64,000 bases of DNA from Streptomyces seoulensis. GTDB taxonomy: Bacteria > Actinomycetota > Actinomycetes > Streptomycetales > Streptomycetaceae. The translations under genes were made by a program, and so were the position numbers. The stretch is from the NCBI RefSeq assembly GCF_004328625.1, contig NZ_CP032230.1, forward strand, positions 1-64,000, written 5' to 3'. The notes below the pieces were generated by a model. The model was not told the DNA's origin. It searched no databases and saw only the letters and a list, made by a program, of their open reading frames with translations. This document shows, piece after piece, positions 32,651-40,765 of this stretch. Position 1 is the stretch's first letter; the number at the start of each line of letters is the position of its first letter.

Positions 32651-32949
32651 ACGTTCACCGTCTTGAGGACGCGGTCACTGCCGGTCCAGGTGGCGCCGGT
32701 GTAGTGGGTGGCGTTGGTGTGCAGGTCCTGGACGAGGACCGCGAACCGGGCGGCGTTGCGGCGGAGGATGCGGCGGGCTTCGGAGGGGTCGGTGACGACG
32801 GCGATGACCTGGAACAGGCCGGTCGCGTTGTCGTACACCGTGCCCGGCCTGCGCGGGCCGATCTGCTGCGCGGTGACCCGGCGCAGGGCCTCGTCGGCCG
32901 GGTTGGTGTCGGTGCGGCTGGTGGCCGCGAGTCCGCTACGGTTTTCCAT
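32647..32949 (-). CDS. Hypothetical protein, first gene of transfer operon
   Basis: This 100-residue protein contains TGLFQVIAVVTDPSEARRIL and RFAVLVQDLHTNATHY, which suggests a small alpha/beta fold. It is the promoter-proximal gene of the minus-strand operon, divergent from the gntR gene 209 bp away. The shared intergenic region has inverted repeats that the GntR protein may bind. Function unknown. Confidence 0.55.
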   Translation of the reverse strand: MENRSGLAATSRTDTNPADEALRRVTAQQIGPRRPGTVYDNATGLFQVIAVVTDPSEARRILRRNAARFAVLVQDLHTNATHYTGATWTGSDRVLKTVNV

Positions 32950-33068
32950 GGGTCGCTCCTGGTTGAGGCTGGTAGCGATCTGCCGGGTCCTTCGGGGCCC
33001 CCGAGAGGCCTGGGTGGTAGGACACCTGGGCCTCTTCGGCTTCCTGAGCCGCCGTCATCTCCGACAAC

Positions 33069-33134
33069 TGACACGTTATTAGGTACCTCTTGGACGTGTC
33101 AAGTAACTTGCAAATGAGATAGGCTCTACTTGAC
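33069..33134. promoter_or_regulatory. Divergent operator region for GntR regulator
   Basis: TGACACGT (33069-33076) with ACGTGTCA (33094-33101), and GTCAAGTA (33098-33105) with TACTTGAC (33127-33134), are two perfect 8-bp inverted pairs. They lie between the transfer operon and the gntR gene, in an AT-richer stretch. On the minus strand TTGACA is followed 17 nt later by an A/T-rich hexamer. Autoregulation by the adjacent GntR protein is the likely use, as with korSA-type systems. Confidence 0.6.
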
Positions 33135-33158
33135 GGAACATCAGAGAGGAAGGATGCG

Positions 33159-33932
33159 ATGCCTCAGGCAGAGATCATCAAGGCGCTCACCGACGCGATC
33201 GACTCAGGCATCTACAAGTACGGCGACAGCTTGCCGTCCACCAGGAAGCTGGCTGACGAGTACGGCACCAGCCAGCAGACGGTGGCCTCGGCGCTCGCGG
33301 TCATGGCCGGCATGGGCATGGTGCAGGTGCAGCGCGGCGCCGGTACGAAGGTCATCACGGGTCGGCGCGGGCACATCAAGCTGGGCACGTACCGGTCCGC
33401 CAACCGCACGGTGCCGACAGGAATGACCGCCTGGGCGAGGGACGCTGGCGAAGGCGCTAAGGAGGGACCGACTCAGGTCAGTCAGACCATCTCTACGGAC
33501 GCCGATGTCGACACTGGTATCCCGGCCGGGACGGAGGTTGTTGAGCGAGCGCGCACGCGATTCGCTGCGGACGGCGCCCCGATGCAGCACAAGCGGACCC
33601 TGGTGACCGTCGAGGCAGCCACGCTGACTCCGCAGGGCTGGACGGGACTTCCGCCGATGATGAGTCCGGGCGATGTCATCCCGCCTGACGGTATGAGCAT
33701 TGCCAAGTGGCTCGGCATGGGGGTGGAGCGTGTCGTCTACGACATCTGCACGTCGCCGGTGTCAGGCGCCGCTGCAGTAGCGCTGACTCTGCCCGAAGGA
33801 ACGCCCTGCTTGCGGATCGTGTCTCGCGGGATCAGGGGTGATGGGCAGGTCGCCTACGCAACCGTGACCACGGCGCCACTGCGCAGTTCGATCTCGCTGG
33901 AGATCCGTGACGACGAGGGAGGATCCGCCTGA
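33159..33932 (+). CDS. GntR-family transcriptional regulator (KorSA-like)
   Basis: This protein has 257 residues. The N-terminal winged helix covers residues ~1-65 (GDSLPSTRKLADEYGTSQQT). The C-terminal ligand-type domain ends with LRIVSRGIRGDGQVAYATVT, as in UTRA-type GntR proteins. Plasmid GntR regulators (KorSA, TraR) repress transfer genes in Streptomyces elements. This gene is divergent from the transfer operon with inverted repeats between, so it is the prime candidate repressor of that operon. Confidence 0.85.
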   Translation: MPQAEIIKALTDAIDSGIYKYGDSLPSTRKLADEYGTSQQTVASALAVMAGMGMVQVQRGAGTKVITGRRGHIKLGTYRSANRTVPTGMTAWARDAGEGAKEGPTQVSQTISTDADVDTGIPAGTEVVERARTRFAADGAPMQHKRTLVTVEAATLTPQGWTGLPPMMSPGDVIPPDGMSIAKWLGMGVERVVYDICTSPVSGAAAVALTLPEGTPCLRIVSRGIRGDGQVAYATVTTAPLRSSISLEIRDDEGGSA

Positions 33933-34102
33933 ATTTACGAACGGCCGACCGGTGGTCTAGACCGGCCGACCGTCCTGAGCCGCTGCCCTGCGAAGACAAA
34001 GCGGCCCCGCACAGAACCCCCTGCTTAAGGAAGGATCCATACGTTGCCCACCCTAGCGACAACTCCGAGAACATCGAAGTTCACGGTCTTCGGTGATGCC
34101 CG

Positions 34103-34387
34103 ATGACACGCAACGAACCCCCTTTTGTCACCTTCACGACAGGCGCACAACTCCTGATCGACAAGGGCTTGGTCGAGAGCATCACCCCCGATGGCCTCAG
34201 GTACATCGCCCGCACCGCGAAGGACTGGCCGTTCGGCGACAAAGCCAGCCAGCGTCCGTACGTGAAGGTCGGCAACGCCCGAACCATGGAGACGAAGGCG
34301 TTCATGAGGTACTTCGCATCAGGGCCGACGCGCGGCGGCCGAGGTCCGAACGAGGGGCAACACATGCGGACGAAGGCGGAAGAATGA
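34103..34387 (+). CDS. Small basic protein, possible DNA-binding regulator
   Basis: This is a 94-residue protein with text GLVESITPDGLRYIARTAKD and PYVKVGNARTMETKAFMRYF. The pattern suggests a small winged-helix or Xis-like protein but is not diagnostic. It lies between gntR and the initiator gene on the plus strand. The 170-bp gap upstream holds GGCCGACCGG direct repeats with a GGTCTAGACC palindrome, likely the gntR terminator. Confidence 0.5.
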   Translation: MTRNEPPFVTFTTGAQLLIDKGLVESITPDGLRYIARTAKDWPFGDKASQRPYVKVGNARTMETKAFMRYFASGPTRGGRGPNEGQHMRTKAEE

Positions 34388-34434
34388 CCGCGTTACCGGT
34401 TCCTGAGATAGCAGCCTCAGCCCGGAAACGCAGA

Positions 34435-34476
34435 ACGGCCGGGTCATCAGGGTCGCAGCAACCCCTAGCCGGCCGT
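34435..34476 (+). terminator. Hairpin after small basic gene
   Basis: ACGGCCGG (34435-34442) and CCGGCCGT (34469-34476) are perfect 8-bp arms with a 26-nt loop, about 50 nt after the stop. The remainder of the gap to 34610 carries a CAGCGGG/CCCGCTG hairpin near 34490-34507 but no gene. Confidence 0.45.
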
Positions 34477-34609
34477 CCTAGTAAGTCACAGCGGGTTGCA
34501 CCCCGCTGGTTCTCCGAGTCCCACCTAGCGAAAGGGTCCTCGCAGTGAGGGTACCCAAGGTTGTTGGTGTAGCAAGCACTCCCCCGGCCACTCGGACGCT
34601 GGGGGAAGC

Positions 34610-35641
34610 ATGAGCGATCAGTTCAGCGGTGCTGCTTTTGGGCGTGGCGACGAGGCTCCTGAGGAGGTCATCGTTGGTCGCGGCATTGCTGAGACCCACG
34701 GACTTCAGCCAGAGGACCTGGGTGTACTCATCCATCTGCTTCTCCTCCCTCCCGGCCAGTTGACTGCCGGCAAGGAACTTGCGGCCGGAATGCGCGCACT
34801 CGGCTGGAAGATGAGCGTCGACCGGTTCGAAGTGATCTCGAAGCGACTGATGGCTGCTGGCCACCTGCACCGCAAGTCGGTGTACGACCAGTCCTCGAAG
34901 CGCCCTCAGTGGCGGTACTGGGCGTACCGGAACCCGGCGAACAACCCTGGGTACGTCACGGCAGGCACTGCCGCGTTGTCACAGGTCAGTGGCGAAGTAG
35001 GGGAAAACCCGGTTTCGCATGAGCAGGGCCCGAGGGAAGTCGGGGAACCCCCTGTTTCGCAAGGTCAGAGCCGGAATCGGGGAATCCCCGACTTCGGGAA
35101 ATCCCGATCGGCCGATTCGCACGTTGATGCAGGTCAGAGCCGGGATCGGGAAATCGCCGGTTTCGGCGTTCACCCCCCACACCCCCCGGAGGAGGTGGAT
35201 ACCTCCTCCCCCTACCCCCTCACTACGGTCTCGCGGCCCCATCCGCCACAGACGGAGGAGGGGCCGGAGTTCCTCCCAGAAGAGATCCGGCAAGCCGAGG
35301 TCTTCCTGCAGCAGATGAAGCGCTGGCAAGCAGGAGCTGCGACCGCCCGGAAGTGCGCGCCGCGGCTGCTGCGGGTGATGCGCACTCAGGGGTGGCCGGC
35401 GCTGGCCGACTTGGATGATGAGGCGCGCTCCAAGCTCGAGGCGGAGATCTTCCGCAACACCGGTGGCGCACGGTCCTGGGTGAAGTGTCTTCCCGGATGG
35501 ATCGAAGACCTGAGGCTCTACGACCGCGTGCGGGCCCGGAAGGGCGCTGAGCCGGGCTCTGACGGCCGTGAGCGCTGCCCGGAGCATCCCAGCCGCTACC
35601 GGGTCAGCTGTGTCATCTGCGCCATGGCTGTGCCCGTCTGA
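34610..35641 (+). CDS. Replication initiator-like protein (lambda O-like build)
   Basis: This protein has 343 residues. The N-terminal ~110 residues look like a winged-helix domain (ELAAGMRALGWKMSVDRFEV and MAAGHLHRKSVYDQ). The central linker is encoded by iteron-like DNA repeats (34994-35167). The C-terminal ~120 residues are helical and end with a cysteine motif (CPEHPSRYRVSCVICA). It is followed 78 bp later by a DnaB-like helicase. Initiator-with-internal-iterons next to helicase is the lambda O/P arrangement. The start at 34610 gives the longest frame; the ribosome site (GGGGGAAGC) is weak. Confidence 0.65.
   Translation: MSDQFSGAAFGRGDEAPEEVIVGRGIAETHGLQPEDLGVLIHLLLLPPGQLTAGKELAAGMRALGWKMSVDRFEVISKRLMAAGHLHRKSVYDQSSKRPQWRYWAYRNPANNPGYVTAGTAALSQVSGEVGENPVSHEQGPREVGEPPVSQGQSRNRGIPDFGKSRSADSHVDAGQSRDREIAGFGVHPPHPPEEVDTSSPYPLTTVSRPHPPQTEEGPEFLPEEIRQAEVFLQQMKRWQAGAATARKCAPRLLRVMRTQGWPALADLDDEARSKLEAEIFRNTGGARSWVKCLPGWIEDLRLYDRVRARKGAEPGSDGRERCPEHPSRYRVSCVICAMAVPV
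34994..35167 (+). repeat. Four iteron-like 26-bp repeats inside the initiator gene (candidate origin)
   Basis: Repeat cores start at 34994, 35036, 35073 and 35142. All share a GGGGAA/CCCC-type near-palindrome and end in TTTCG or TTCGG, for example GAAGTCGGGGAACCCCCTG. A partial fifth copy overlaps near 35089. They lie in the protein linker, which would tolerate repetition. Iterons inside the initiator gene define the lambda replication origin; the same role is inferred here. Confidence 0.6.
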
Positions 35642-35650
35642 CAGCACAGT

Positions 35651-35682
35651 GCGGGCCGCTCCCATGCCGGGGAGCGGCCCGC
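35651..35682 (+). terminator. Strong terminator after initiator gene
   Basis: Perfect 13-bp arms GCGGGCCGCTCCC and GGGAGCGGCCCGC with a 6-nt loop lie 10 nt after the stop codon. Confidence 0.8.
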
Positions 35683-35719
35683 GTTACCCCTGCCTCTTTG
35701 ACCGAACAGGAGACCTCCA

Positions 35720-37108
35720 GTGTCCCCCAGCATCCCCGCACAGCAACACGACCCTGCCGATGACACCGAACCGTGGGACGCCAAGCCCGACGGATGGAGC
35801 CGTACGCCCCCGCGAGACCTGGACGCCGAGCAGTCCGTCCTCGGGTCCCTGCTGCTGTCCGGGAGCCCCGGCAGCGCGTCGTCCCGGTACTTTGCCGAGG
35901 TCCTCGAGACCGGTCTCGTTGCCGAGGAGTACTACCGGCCCGCGCACCAGACCATCCACCGCGCGATCTGTGACCTCCACCAGGCCGGCGAGGCCGTGGA
36001 CCCGGTCACGGTCGCCGACAAGCTCACCGAACGCGGCGAGATCACCCGTGCCGGCGGGCGTGCCTACCTGCATGCCTGCGTGCAGGCCGCTCCGACGGTC
36101 GCCAACGGCCCGTACTACGCCGAGATCGTCCGGGCCAAGGCGTACCGGCGGGCGGTCATCGACGCGGCGCAGCGCGTCCTGGAGTACGCGTACAGCGAGG
36201 AAGGCGACGAGAACGAAGTCCGGGACCTGGTCGAGCGGCAGCTCACCGAAATCATCTCGGGCATCTCCGGACTGCACGAGGCGCCCCCCACCGTCGGTGA
36301 CCTCTACCTCGACTTCGTGTCTGACCTCGAGGACATCCAGAACGGGCAGCAGATCGGCCTGCCCTACGGCTTCGAGGACCTGGACACCCTGACCTCGGGC
36401 ATGCGGCCGGGCAACGTGAGCGTGGTGGCGGCACAGTCCGGCGTGGGCAAGTCCACGTTCGCCCTGAACGCCGCGGTCGCCGCCGCAAAGACAGGCGCGC
36501 GGGTGATGTTCTCCTCGCTGGAAATGAGCAGCACCGAACTCATGCAGAAGATCGCCGCCGCGGAGGGGAAGATCGCCCTGCACCACCTGACGCACCAGGG
36601 CGGGCTTACAGCCGAGGGCTGGGAGACGGTGAGGCGTCTTGGTCCGGAGCTGTTCCAGACGCTGCCGTTGCGGGTCTACCGGCCCGACGGCGCGTCCCTT
36701 GGCGACATCGCTTCAGCGGCACGGGCCTGCGCCCGCGACGGCGGCCTGGAACTCCTCGTCGTGGACTACCTCCAGCTCGTCGAGGTCGAGCAGTCCCGCA
36801 GCATCACCCGCGAGCAGGCCGTGGCGTCCGTGTCCCGCGGTCTGAAGAACCTGTCGGTGGAGCTGGGCTGCCACGTCATCGCCCTGTCGCAGCTCAACGA
36901 CGACGGCTTGATGCGCGAGTCTCGGGCGATCAAGAACGATGCCTCGGTTGTCATCAAGGTCGAGCGGCCGGACGCGGACGAGCCGGAGTCAGCGCGGGCC
37001 GGCGAAGTCGACCTGGTGGTCGAGAAGAACAGGTTCGGGCCCACTGCCTGTGTCACCGTGGCTGCGCAGCTCCACTACTCGCGCTTCGTGGACATGACGC
37101 AGACCTGA
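35720..37108 (+). CDS. DnaB-like replicative helicase
   Basis: The GTG at 35720 has GGAGACCTCCA just upstream and gives 462 residues. The N-terminal domain has DLDAEQSVLGSLLLS, as in DnaB. A linker leads to the RecA-like domain with Walker A SGVGKST (~residue 242), LEMSS (Walker-adjacent), Walker B LLVVDYLQLV and VIALSQLNDD. The order and motifs are complete, so it is probably active. It is paired with the initiator-like gene upstream, implying replicon-encoded helicase loading. Confidence 0.9.
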   Translation: MSPSIPAQQHDPADDTEPWDAKPDGWSRTPPRDLDAEQSVLGSLLLSGSPGSASSRYFAEVLETGLVAEEYYRPAHQTIHRAICDLHQAGEAVDPVTVADKLTERGEITRAGGRAYLHACVQAAPTVANGPYYAEIVRAKAYRRAVIDAAQRVLEYAYSEEGDENEVRDLVERQLTEIISGISGLHEAPPTVGDLYLDFVSDLEDIQNGQQIGLPYGFEDLDTLTSGMRPGNVSVVAAQSGVGKSTFALNAAVAAAKTGARVMFSSLEMSSTELMQKIAAAEGKIALHHLTHQGGLTAEGWETVRRLGPELFQTLPLRVYRPDGASLGDIASAARACARDGGLELLVVDYLQLVEVEQSRSITREQAVASVSRGLKNLSVELGCHVIALSQLNDDGLMRESRAIKNDASVVIKVERPDADEPESARAGEVDLVVEKNRFGPTACVTVAAQLHYSRFVDMTQT

Positions 37109-37170
37109 CCGCCCTCGCGGCGCCCCTGCACTCCGGTCTGGGGGTGCCGGTCTGCAACTCACCCCGTCGT

Positions 37171-37204
37171 AAGCATTGCGGCCCCATGCCTACACGGGTA
37201 TGGT
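37171..37204 (+). promoter_or_regulatory. AAGCAT-operator promoter copy 1
   Basis: TTGCGG and TATGGT are 17 nt apart, and AAGCAT-N9-ATGCCT overlaps the -35. The downstream gene starts at 37240 with a GGAAGGGGAG site. Copies at 39446, 53454 and 59644 share spacing and bases. Confidence 0.65.
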
Positions 37205-37239
37205 CAGTGTTGCAGGTCCCGCCGGAAGGGGAGTCGGAA

Positions 37240-37785
37240 ATGCACACCACGGTTCACGAACAGACGCAGGCCACGGAAATCCCGTGCCTCGCCTACGACA
37301 TCAAGAACCAAGCCCCGACCCAGCGACTCGAAGCAGACGAGGCCGGAGACGCCGTCGTCAAGCACTTCCGCCGTGGCGCCACCATCCACGAGTACGACAC
37401 CACCGACCGTGATGGCATCCCCCTACACGTCGTCATCGCCACCACGGCCGATCAAGGCACCGTCTACGAGTTCCCCGAGACCCCCGCCACCGTCTCGACC
37501 GCATCCTCGCCGCAAGCCGCCACACCGGAGCCTCAGATCGCGCGGCCCGCCCCCACTGGCGCCTATGCTGCCGCCCTCAAGACGTGCCGCGCCAAGGGCG
37601 CCACTCACGCCCCCGGCGATGCCCTCATGGCCGGACTGTGCCAGGACGTCGTCCAGATCCTCGCCGGCGCCGTCTCCCCGCAGCTCGTGTGGGAAGGCGC
37701 CGTCAAGAAGGGCCTGACTGCGAAGCAACTCCTGATCCTGTGCCATGCCGACTACGCGGCTGTCGATGACCTTCAGTGGGTCTGA
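37240..37785 (+). CDS. Hypothetical protein under repeated promoter
   Basis: The ATG at 37240 with an AGGGGAG-type ribosome site gives 181 residues. An N-terminal beta-rich domain has YDIKNQAPTQRLEADEAG, followed by a Pro/Ala linker and a helical C-terminus with CRAKGATHAPGDALMAGLC. No family is recognised. It is the first gene after the AAGCAT-type promoter, which suggests coordinated regulation with three other operons. Confidence 0.6.
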   Translation: MHTTVHEQTQATEIPCLAYDIKNQAPTQRLEADEAGDAVVKHFRRGATIHEYDTTDRDGIPLHVVIATTADQGTVYEFPETPATVSTASSPQAATPEPQIARPAPTGAYAAALKTCRAKGATHAPGDALMAGLCQDVVQILAGAVSPQLVWEGAVKKGLTAKQLLILCHADYAAVDDLQWV

Positions 37786-37872
37786 TCCACCCGCCAGCCT
37801 TCACCACCGTCACCGAAGCACTCGCCCTCCTCGCAACCATCCGGCAACTCCGCTAGCCGAAAGGAACCCGCC

Positions 37873-38058
37873 ATGAGCACCGGCCGCATCCACGAGACCG
37901 ACGCAGTGCAGCGAGGCGGCATCGGCCGCACTCTCCCCGTCACCGTCCTCACCGACGACGGCACCCACGCCGTCGTACGCGTCCAGGACAGCGGCCTGTA
38001 CTTGAAGGCGGGTGACACCCGCACCGTTCCGTCCAGCATCATCACGCCGCAGCACTGA
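37873..38058 (+). CDS. Small hypothetical protein
   Basis: This 61-residue protein has GAAAGGAAC 8 nt upstream of the ATG. It is beta-rich (TLPVTVLTDDGTHAVVRVQD) and could be a small SH3-like barrel. It lies downstream of the 181-residue gene. Confidence 0.55.
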   Translation: MSTGRIHETDAVQRGGIGRTLPVTVLTDDGTHAVVRVQDSGLYLKAGDTRTVPSSIITPQH

Positions 38059-38079
38059 CCCCCACACCCCCCGATCCGG

Positions 38080-38110
38080 CCCCGGCCGCCGTCCCCCTCG
38101 GCAGCCGGGG
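38080..38110 (+). terminator. Hairpin after small gene
   Basis: CCCCGGC (38080-38086) and GCCGGGG (38104-38110) with a 17-nt loop follow the stop by about 20 nt and face the convergent gene that ends at 38135. Confidence 0.5.
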
Positions 38111-38134
38111 TCCTTCGTTTGTTCGAGGCACAGT

Positions 38135-38317
38135 TCAGTCGGCCGGCGTCCACGGCGGTGCGGGGCTGGTGCTTTCCCCACCACAGAACCAGCAGGTGAA
38201 CGTGTCCGGCGCCTGATACTTCTGTGTCCACCAGGACATCACCGGCTCGCACCAGACGGCACACTCTTCCCCGCACCAGCCGCACACGAAGACGAAGTCC
38301 ACCCGACAGTCCCCCAC
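38135..38317 (-). CDS. Small cysteine-rich protein on opposite strand
   Basis: This frame of about 60 residues has three CxxC-type pairs (CGWCGEECAVWC and CWFCGG), suggesting a zinc-bound fold. It is convergent with the upstream plus-strand gene. A GTG start with a GG-rich leader is plausible but uncertain, with further GTG options within 15 nt. Confidence 0.45.
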   Translation of the reverse strand: MGDCRVDFVFVCGWCGEECAVWCEPVMSWWTQKYQAPDTFTCWFCGGESTSPAPPWTPAD

Positions 38318-38358
38318 TTCGTACCGTCATGTCCTCGAGGCCATGGTCCCCCATCGCC

Positions 38359-38390
38359 TAGGGAACGACCGGCGGAAACAGCGGGACCCT
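38359..38390 (+). promoter_or_regulatory. TAGGGAAC-N18-GACCCT promoter-like motif
   Basis: TAGGGAAC (38359-38366) and GACCCT (38385-38390) are 18 nt apart; the ATG of the zinc-ribbon gene is only 6 nt beyond, implying a very short leader. Confidence 0.45.
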
Positions 38391-38396
38391 GAGGAC

Positions 38397-38651
38397 ATGA
38401 CCCCACCGATCCTCGCTTGCAAGGGCTGCGGCGCTACGAAGCCCGAACCTGACGGCACTCCCACCGACCTTTTCCCATCCGAGCACTGCGGCGACTGCCC
38501 GCCCTGGACGTGCGAAGACTGCGGAGCGACCTGCTCCGCTACGGCCCTCTGCTCCTGCTGGACAAGCCTCAACGACATGACCACCGCAGACATCAAGGCA
38601 ATCTTCGCCACAGACGGAACCTTCAACCTGCGGCCGGTGATCGAACCATGA
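38397..38651 (+). CDS. Zinc-ribbon hypothetical protein
   Basis: The ATG at 38397 gives 84 residues with four cysteine clusters (CKGCG, CGDCPPWTCEDCG, CSATALCSC), probably one or two zinc ribbons. It overlaps the next gene's ATG by 4 nt. Possibly nucleic-acid-binding; no family is identified. Confidence 0.6.
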   Translation: MTPPILACKGCGATKPEPDGTPTDLFPSEHCGDCPPWTCEDCGATCSATALCSCWTSLNDMTTADIKAIFATDGTFNLRPVIEP

Positions 38652-39016
38652 CCAGCCGCCCCATGGTGGGCGTCGGCATGCCGGCTGCCCTCCACCTCGA
38701 AGCGTTCGGCCGGGAGATCGACGCCGCGTTCGGGCACCTCCCGTACCTCGTCGGCACTGCAGCCGTCGGCAAGCAGTGGCGCGACGTAGACGTCCGCCTC
38801 ATCCTCCCCGACGAGGAGTTCGACACTCTGTTCCCGGCCGTTGATCCGGAACAGCCTGACGGCCGGTGGGGCCTACTGTGCGCGGCCCTGTCCGAACTCG
38901 CCCGCCAGCGCACCGGCCTCCCTGTCGACTTCCAGATCCAGCGCATGAGCGTCGCCAACGACCGCTACCCAGGTCCGCGTCTCGCCCTCGGCATCCACGA
39001 CAGGAATGGCCAGTAG
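38648..39016 (+). CDS. Nucleotidyltransferase-fold protein
   Basis: The ATG at 38648 gives 122 residues. The text PYLVGTAAVGKQWRDVDVRL resembles the G-x-G...DxD pattern of minimal nucleotidyltransferases. The C-terminal VDFQIQRMSVAND fits the strand carrying the third acidic residue. It is coupled to the zinc-ribbon gene. Related genes are frequent in Streptomyces phages. The substrate is unknown; the pattern match is moderate. Confidence 0.58.
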   Translation: MTSRPMVGVGMPAALHLEAFGREIDAAFGHLPYLVGTAAVGKQWRDVDVRLILPDEEFDTLFPAVDPEQPDGRWGLLCAALSELARQRTGLPVDFQIQRMSVANDRYPGPRLALGIHDRNGQ

Positions 39017-39051
39017 GAACGGCACGGAGCGATCGGGCTGGCCCGCACGCT

Positions 39052-39267
39052 CTACGCCGCGGTGCCTGGTCCGGCTTCGCGTGGGTCTCCGATGGGCCGG
39101 GTGAGTGCGTCGTCTGTGAGCAGCCGGCGTTCGGGTGCGGTGGCGTCCAGCTCGAAGTAGTGGAGGCATTCTTCGCAGCGGACGCCGTCGATGAGGACCT
39201 CGTCCTCGGCGTTGGGGCAGTCGGTGCCGTCTCCGCGTCCGGGGCATCGTTCGCGTGTGTCTGCCAT
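39052..39267 (-). CDS. Small zinc-binding hypothetical protein
   Basis: This 71-residue protein starts MADTRERCPGRGDGTDCPNA and has CPG...CPN and CEEC motifs, likely one zinc site. It lies on the minus strand within a plus-strand region. The 180-bp AT-poor gap upstream (39268-39445) shows nothing but GT-rich sequence. Confidence 0.5.
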   Translation of the reverse strand: MADTRERCPGRGDGTDCPNAEDEVLIDGVRCEECLHYFELDATAPERRLLTDDALTRPIGDPREAGPGTAA

Positions 39268-39445
39268 GGGTTGACGGTGCGTCGCCTGCCGGGGGTGTGG
39301 GAGTGGGCGTGGTGGGGCGCACGGGTGTGCGGGTCGGGCAGGGCGGCACTTTGGTGGTCTGGAGTCTCACTGGCCTGGTGTGAGGGCCTGTCTGGTGGGT
39401 GTTGGTGGTTGGGCGGTGAGGGTTCCTGCCCACTCATCCCCGCAT

Positions 39446-39479
39446 GGGCATTGTGGCCCCATGCTTAGAGCGGTATGGT
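39446..39479 (+). promoter_or_regulatory. AAGCAT-operator promoter copy 2
   Basis: TTGTGG and TATGGT with a 17-nt spacer; GGGCAT-N9-ATGCTT overlaps the -35. The HTH gene at 39602 is the first gene downstream. Confidence 0.65.
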
Positions 39480-39532
39480 TGCAGTCCCTCCCCCACCACC
39501 CAACCCCACCTGCGGCCACCCGCAATCAGGCG

Positions 39533-39564
39533 GAGGGAACAAACCCACACCCCCACGGCACGAT
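39533..39564 (+). promoter_or_regulatory. GAGGGAAC-N18-CACGAT promoter-like motif
   Basis: GAGGGAAC (39533-39540) and CACGAT (39559-39564) have the standard 18-nt spacing, here 37 nt before the HTH gene. It lies 54 nt past the AAGCAT-type promoter, giving a possible tandem arrangement. Confidence 0.35.
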
Positions 39565-39601
39565 CAAAGCCAACGCCCCCACCCACACCGGGAGGCCACC
39601 C

Positions 39602-39898
39602 ATGAAGGTCCGCGCCGACGTCGCCGAACTCATCTACCAAGGCTTCAACAACGCCGAGATCCGTGAACGCACCGGACTCTCCGGACAGGCCATAGGCGCC
39701 GCACGCCGCCGCCTCCAGCGCCCCAACGCCCCCACCCGCCGCGACACCACCGCCCTCGAGCGGCTGTACGCCGAAGCCCTGCCGACCGGCCGGGTCAAGG
39801 ACTGGAAGCCCGCCACCGGCCGCACCCCGCTCTCCCCCGCCCAGCAGCGCGCCAACCGGGAACGGCTCCTCGCCGCCCTACGCGAACCCGCCGCCTAG
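39602..39898 (+). CDS. Small HTH protein
   Basis: The ATG at 39602 (98 residues) opens with a clear helix-turn-helix: VAELIYQGFNNAEIRERTGL then SGQAIGAARRRL. The rest is basic and helical. It may bind DNA as a regulator of the phage-plasmid. A GGAGG ribosome site lies just upstream. Confidence 0.68.
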   Translation: MKVRADVAELIYQGFNNAEIRERTGLSGQAIGAARRRLQRPNAPTRRDTTALERLYAEALPTGRVKDWKPATGRTPLSPAQQRANRERLLAALREPAA

Positions 39899-39929
39899 CC
39901 CGCCACGACCCGACACCGCGGAGACGTAC

Positions 39930-40475
39930 ATGACCGCCACACCTCCCACCACCCAAGCCATCGAAGGCCGCCGCGTCACCCTCAACTACACCAACAACCC
40001 CAAAACACACCCCGGTGTCATCACCCGAACCGAGACCACCACCAACGGGGTCCTGCTCACCCTCGTCCGCCTCGACGGCCACCGGTCCAGCATCGCAATC
40101 CCCGCCGACCACGACGGCCTCCGCTACCTCAACGAGGTCGGCCCGATCCCCGACCTGCCCATGGGCCGCTTCCAGCCCAGCACACGGCATCCCGCCATGG
40201 ACTGGGAGTACGACGGCGTCATCGTCCTCGAGTTCGAAGACGGTGACATCGCCGCGATCACCGGAGACCGCATCAAGGCCGTCGCCGCGGTCGCCACCTA
40301 CCTCCGCGAGCGACACGACCTCGACGAGACCGCCATCGGCAAGGAACTGGTCGAGCTGAAGTTGAAGGAGGTCGTTTTCGAGTGGGAGCCCGAGGGCGCC
40401 GAGTGTGCCTGGCTCATGCAGTGGGCTGACCGCGACCCCGAGGCCCTGCCGGTCCACTACCTGCCCTCGTTGTGA
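39930..40475 (+). CDS. Hypothetical protein
   Basis: This protein has 181 residues. Its N-terminal beta-rich domain (EGRRVTLNYTNNPKTHPGVI) resembles a small SH3-like fold; the C-terminal half is acidic and helical (IGKELVELKLKEVVFEW). It overlaps the downstream zinc-ribbon gene by 4 nt. Function unknown. Confidence 0.58.
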   Translation: MTATPPTTQAIEGRRVTLNYTNNPKTHPGVITRTETTTNGVLLTLVRLDGHRSSIAIPADHDGLRYLNEVGPIPDLPMGRFQPSTRHPAMDWEYDGVIVLEFEDGDIAAITGDRIKAVAAVATYLRERHDLDETAIGKELVELKLKEVVFEWEPEGAECAWLMQWADRDPEALPVHYLPSL

Positions 40476-40666
40476 CTCGCTGCCGTGGGTGTGGTCGTCG
40501 TCTGTCCCGCCCGTCCCCGACCGGATTCGGGCCCGTCTGCGCCCGCCGCCAAGGCATCACCCGACGCCGGCCAGCACCCGTGCGCCTGCCACCCGCACCC
40601 GACACCGTGCCCGGCCAGACCGAGATACCGCTCTACGTCCACCAGCCCACCCTCTGGTCAGCCTGA
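40472..40666 (+). CDS. DUF6011-like zinc ribbon protein
   Basis: The GTG at 40472 overlaps the previous stop (GTGA). The 64-residue product starts with CRGCGRRL and GFGPVCARR, the CxxCG...GPxC pattern of DUF6011, and has a Pro-rich tail. Its function in the family is unknown. Confidence 0.62.
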   Translation: MTRCRGCGRRLSRPSPTGFGPVCARRQGITRRRPAPVRLPPAPDTVPGQTEIPLYVHQPTLWSA

Positions 40667-40765
40667 CCGACCCGCAGACGCCCGCACAGCCCCACCCCCG
40701 ACCCAGACACCACCCCACCCCGTGAACACGCCCCACACAGGCGCACAGACCCGAAAGGCAGACAC

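Noticed and set aside
34485..34525. tRNA-like fragment (CAGCGGG-TTGCA-CCCGCTG followed by GGTTC)
   Set aside because: No acceptor stem or D arm can be folded, and the T-loop-like GGTTC has wrong spacing. It is more likely a hairpin.
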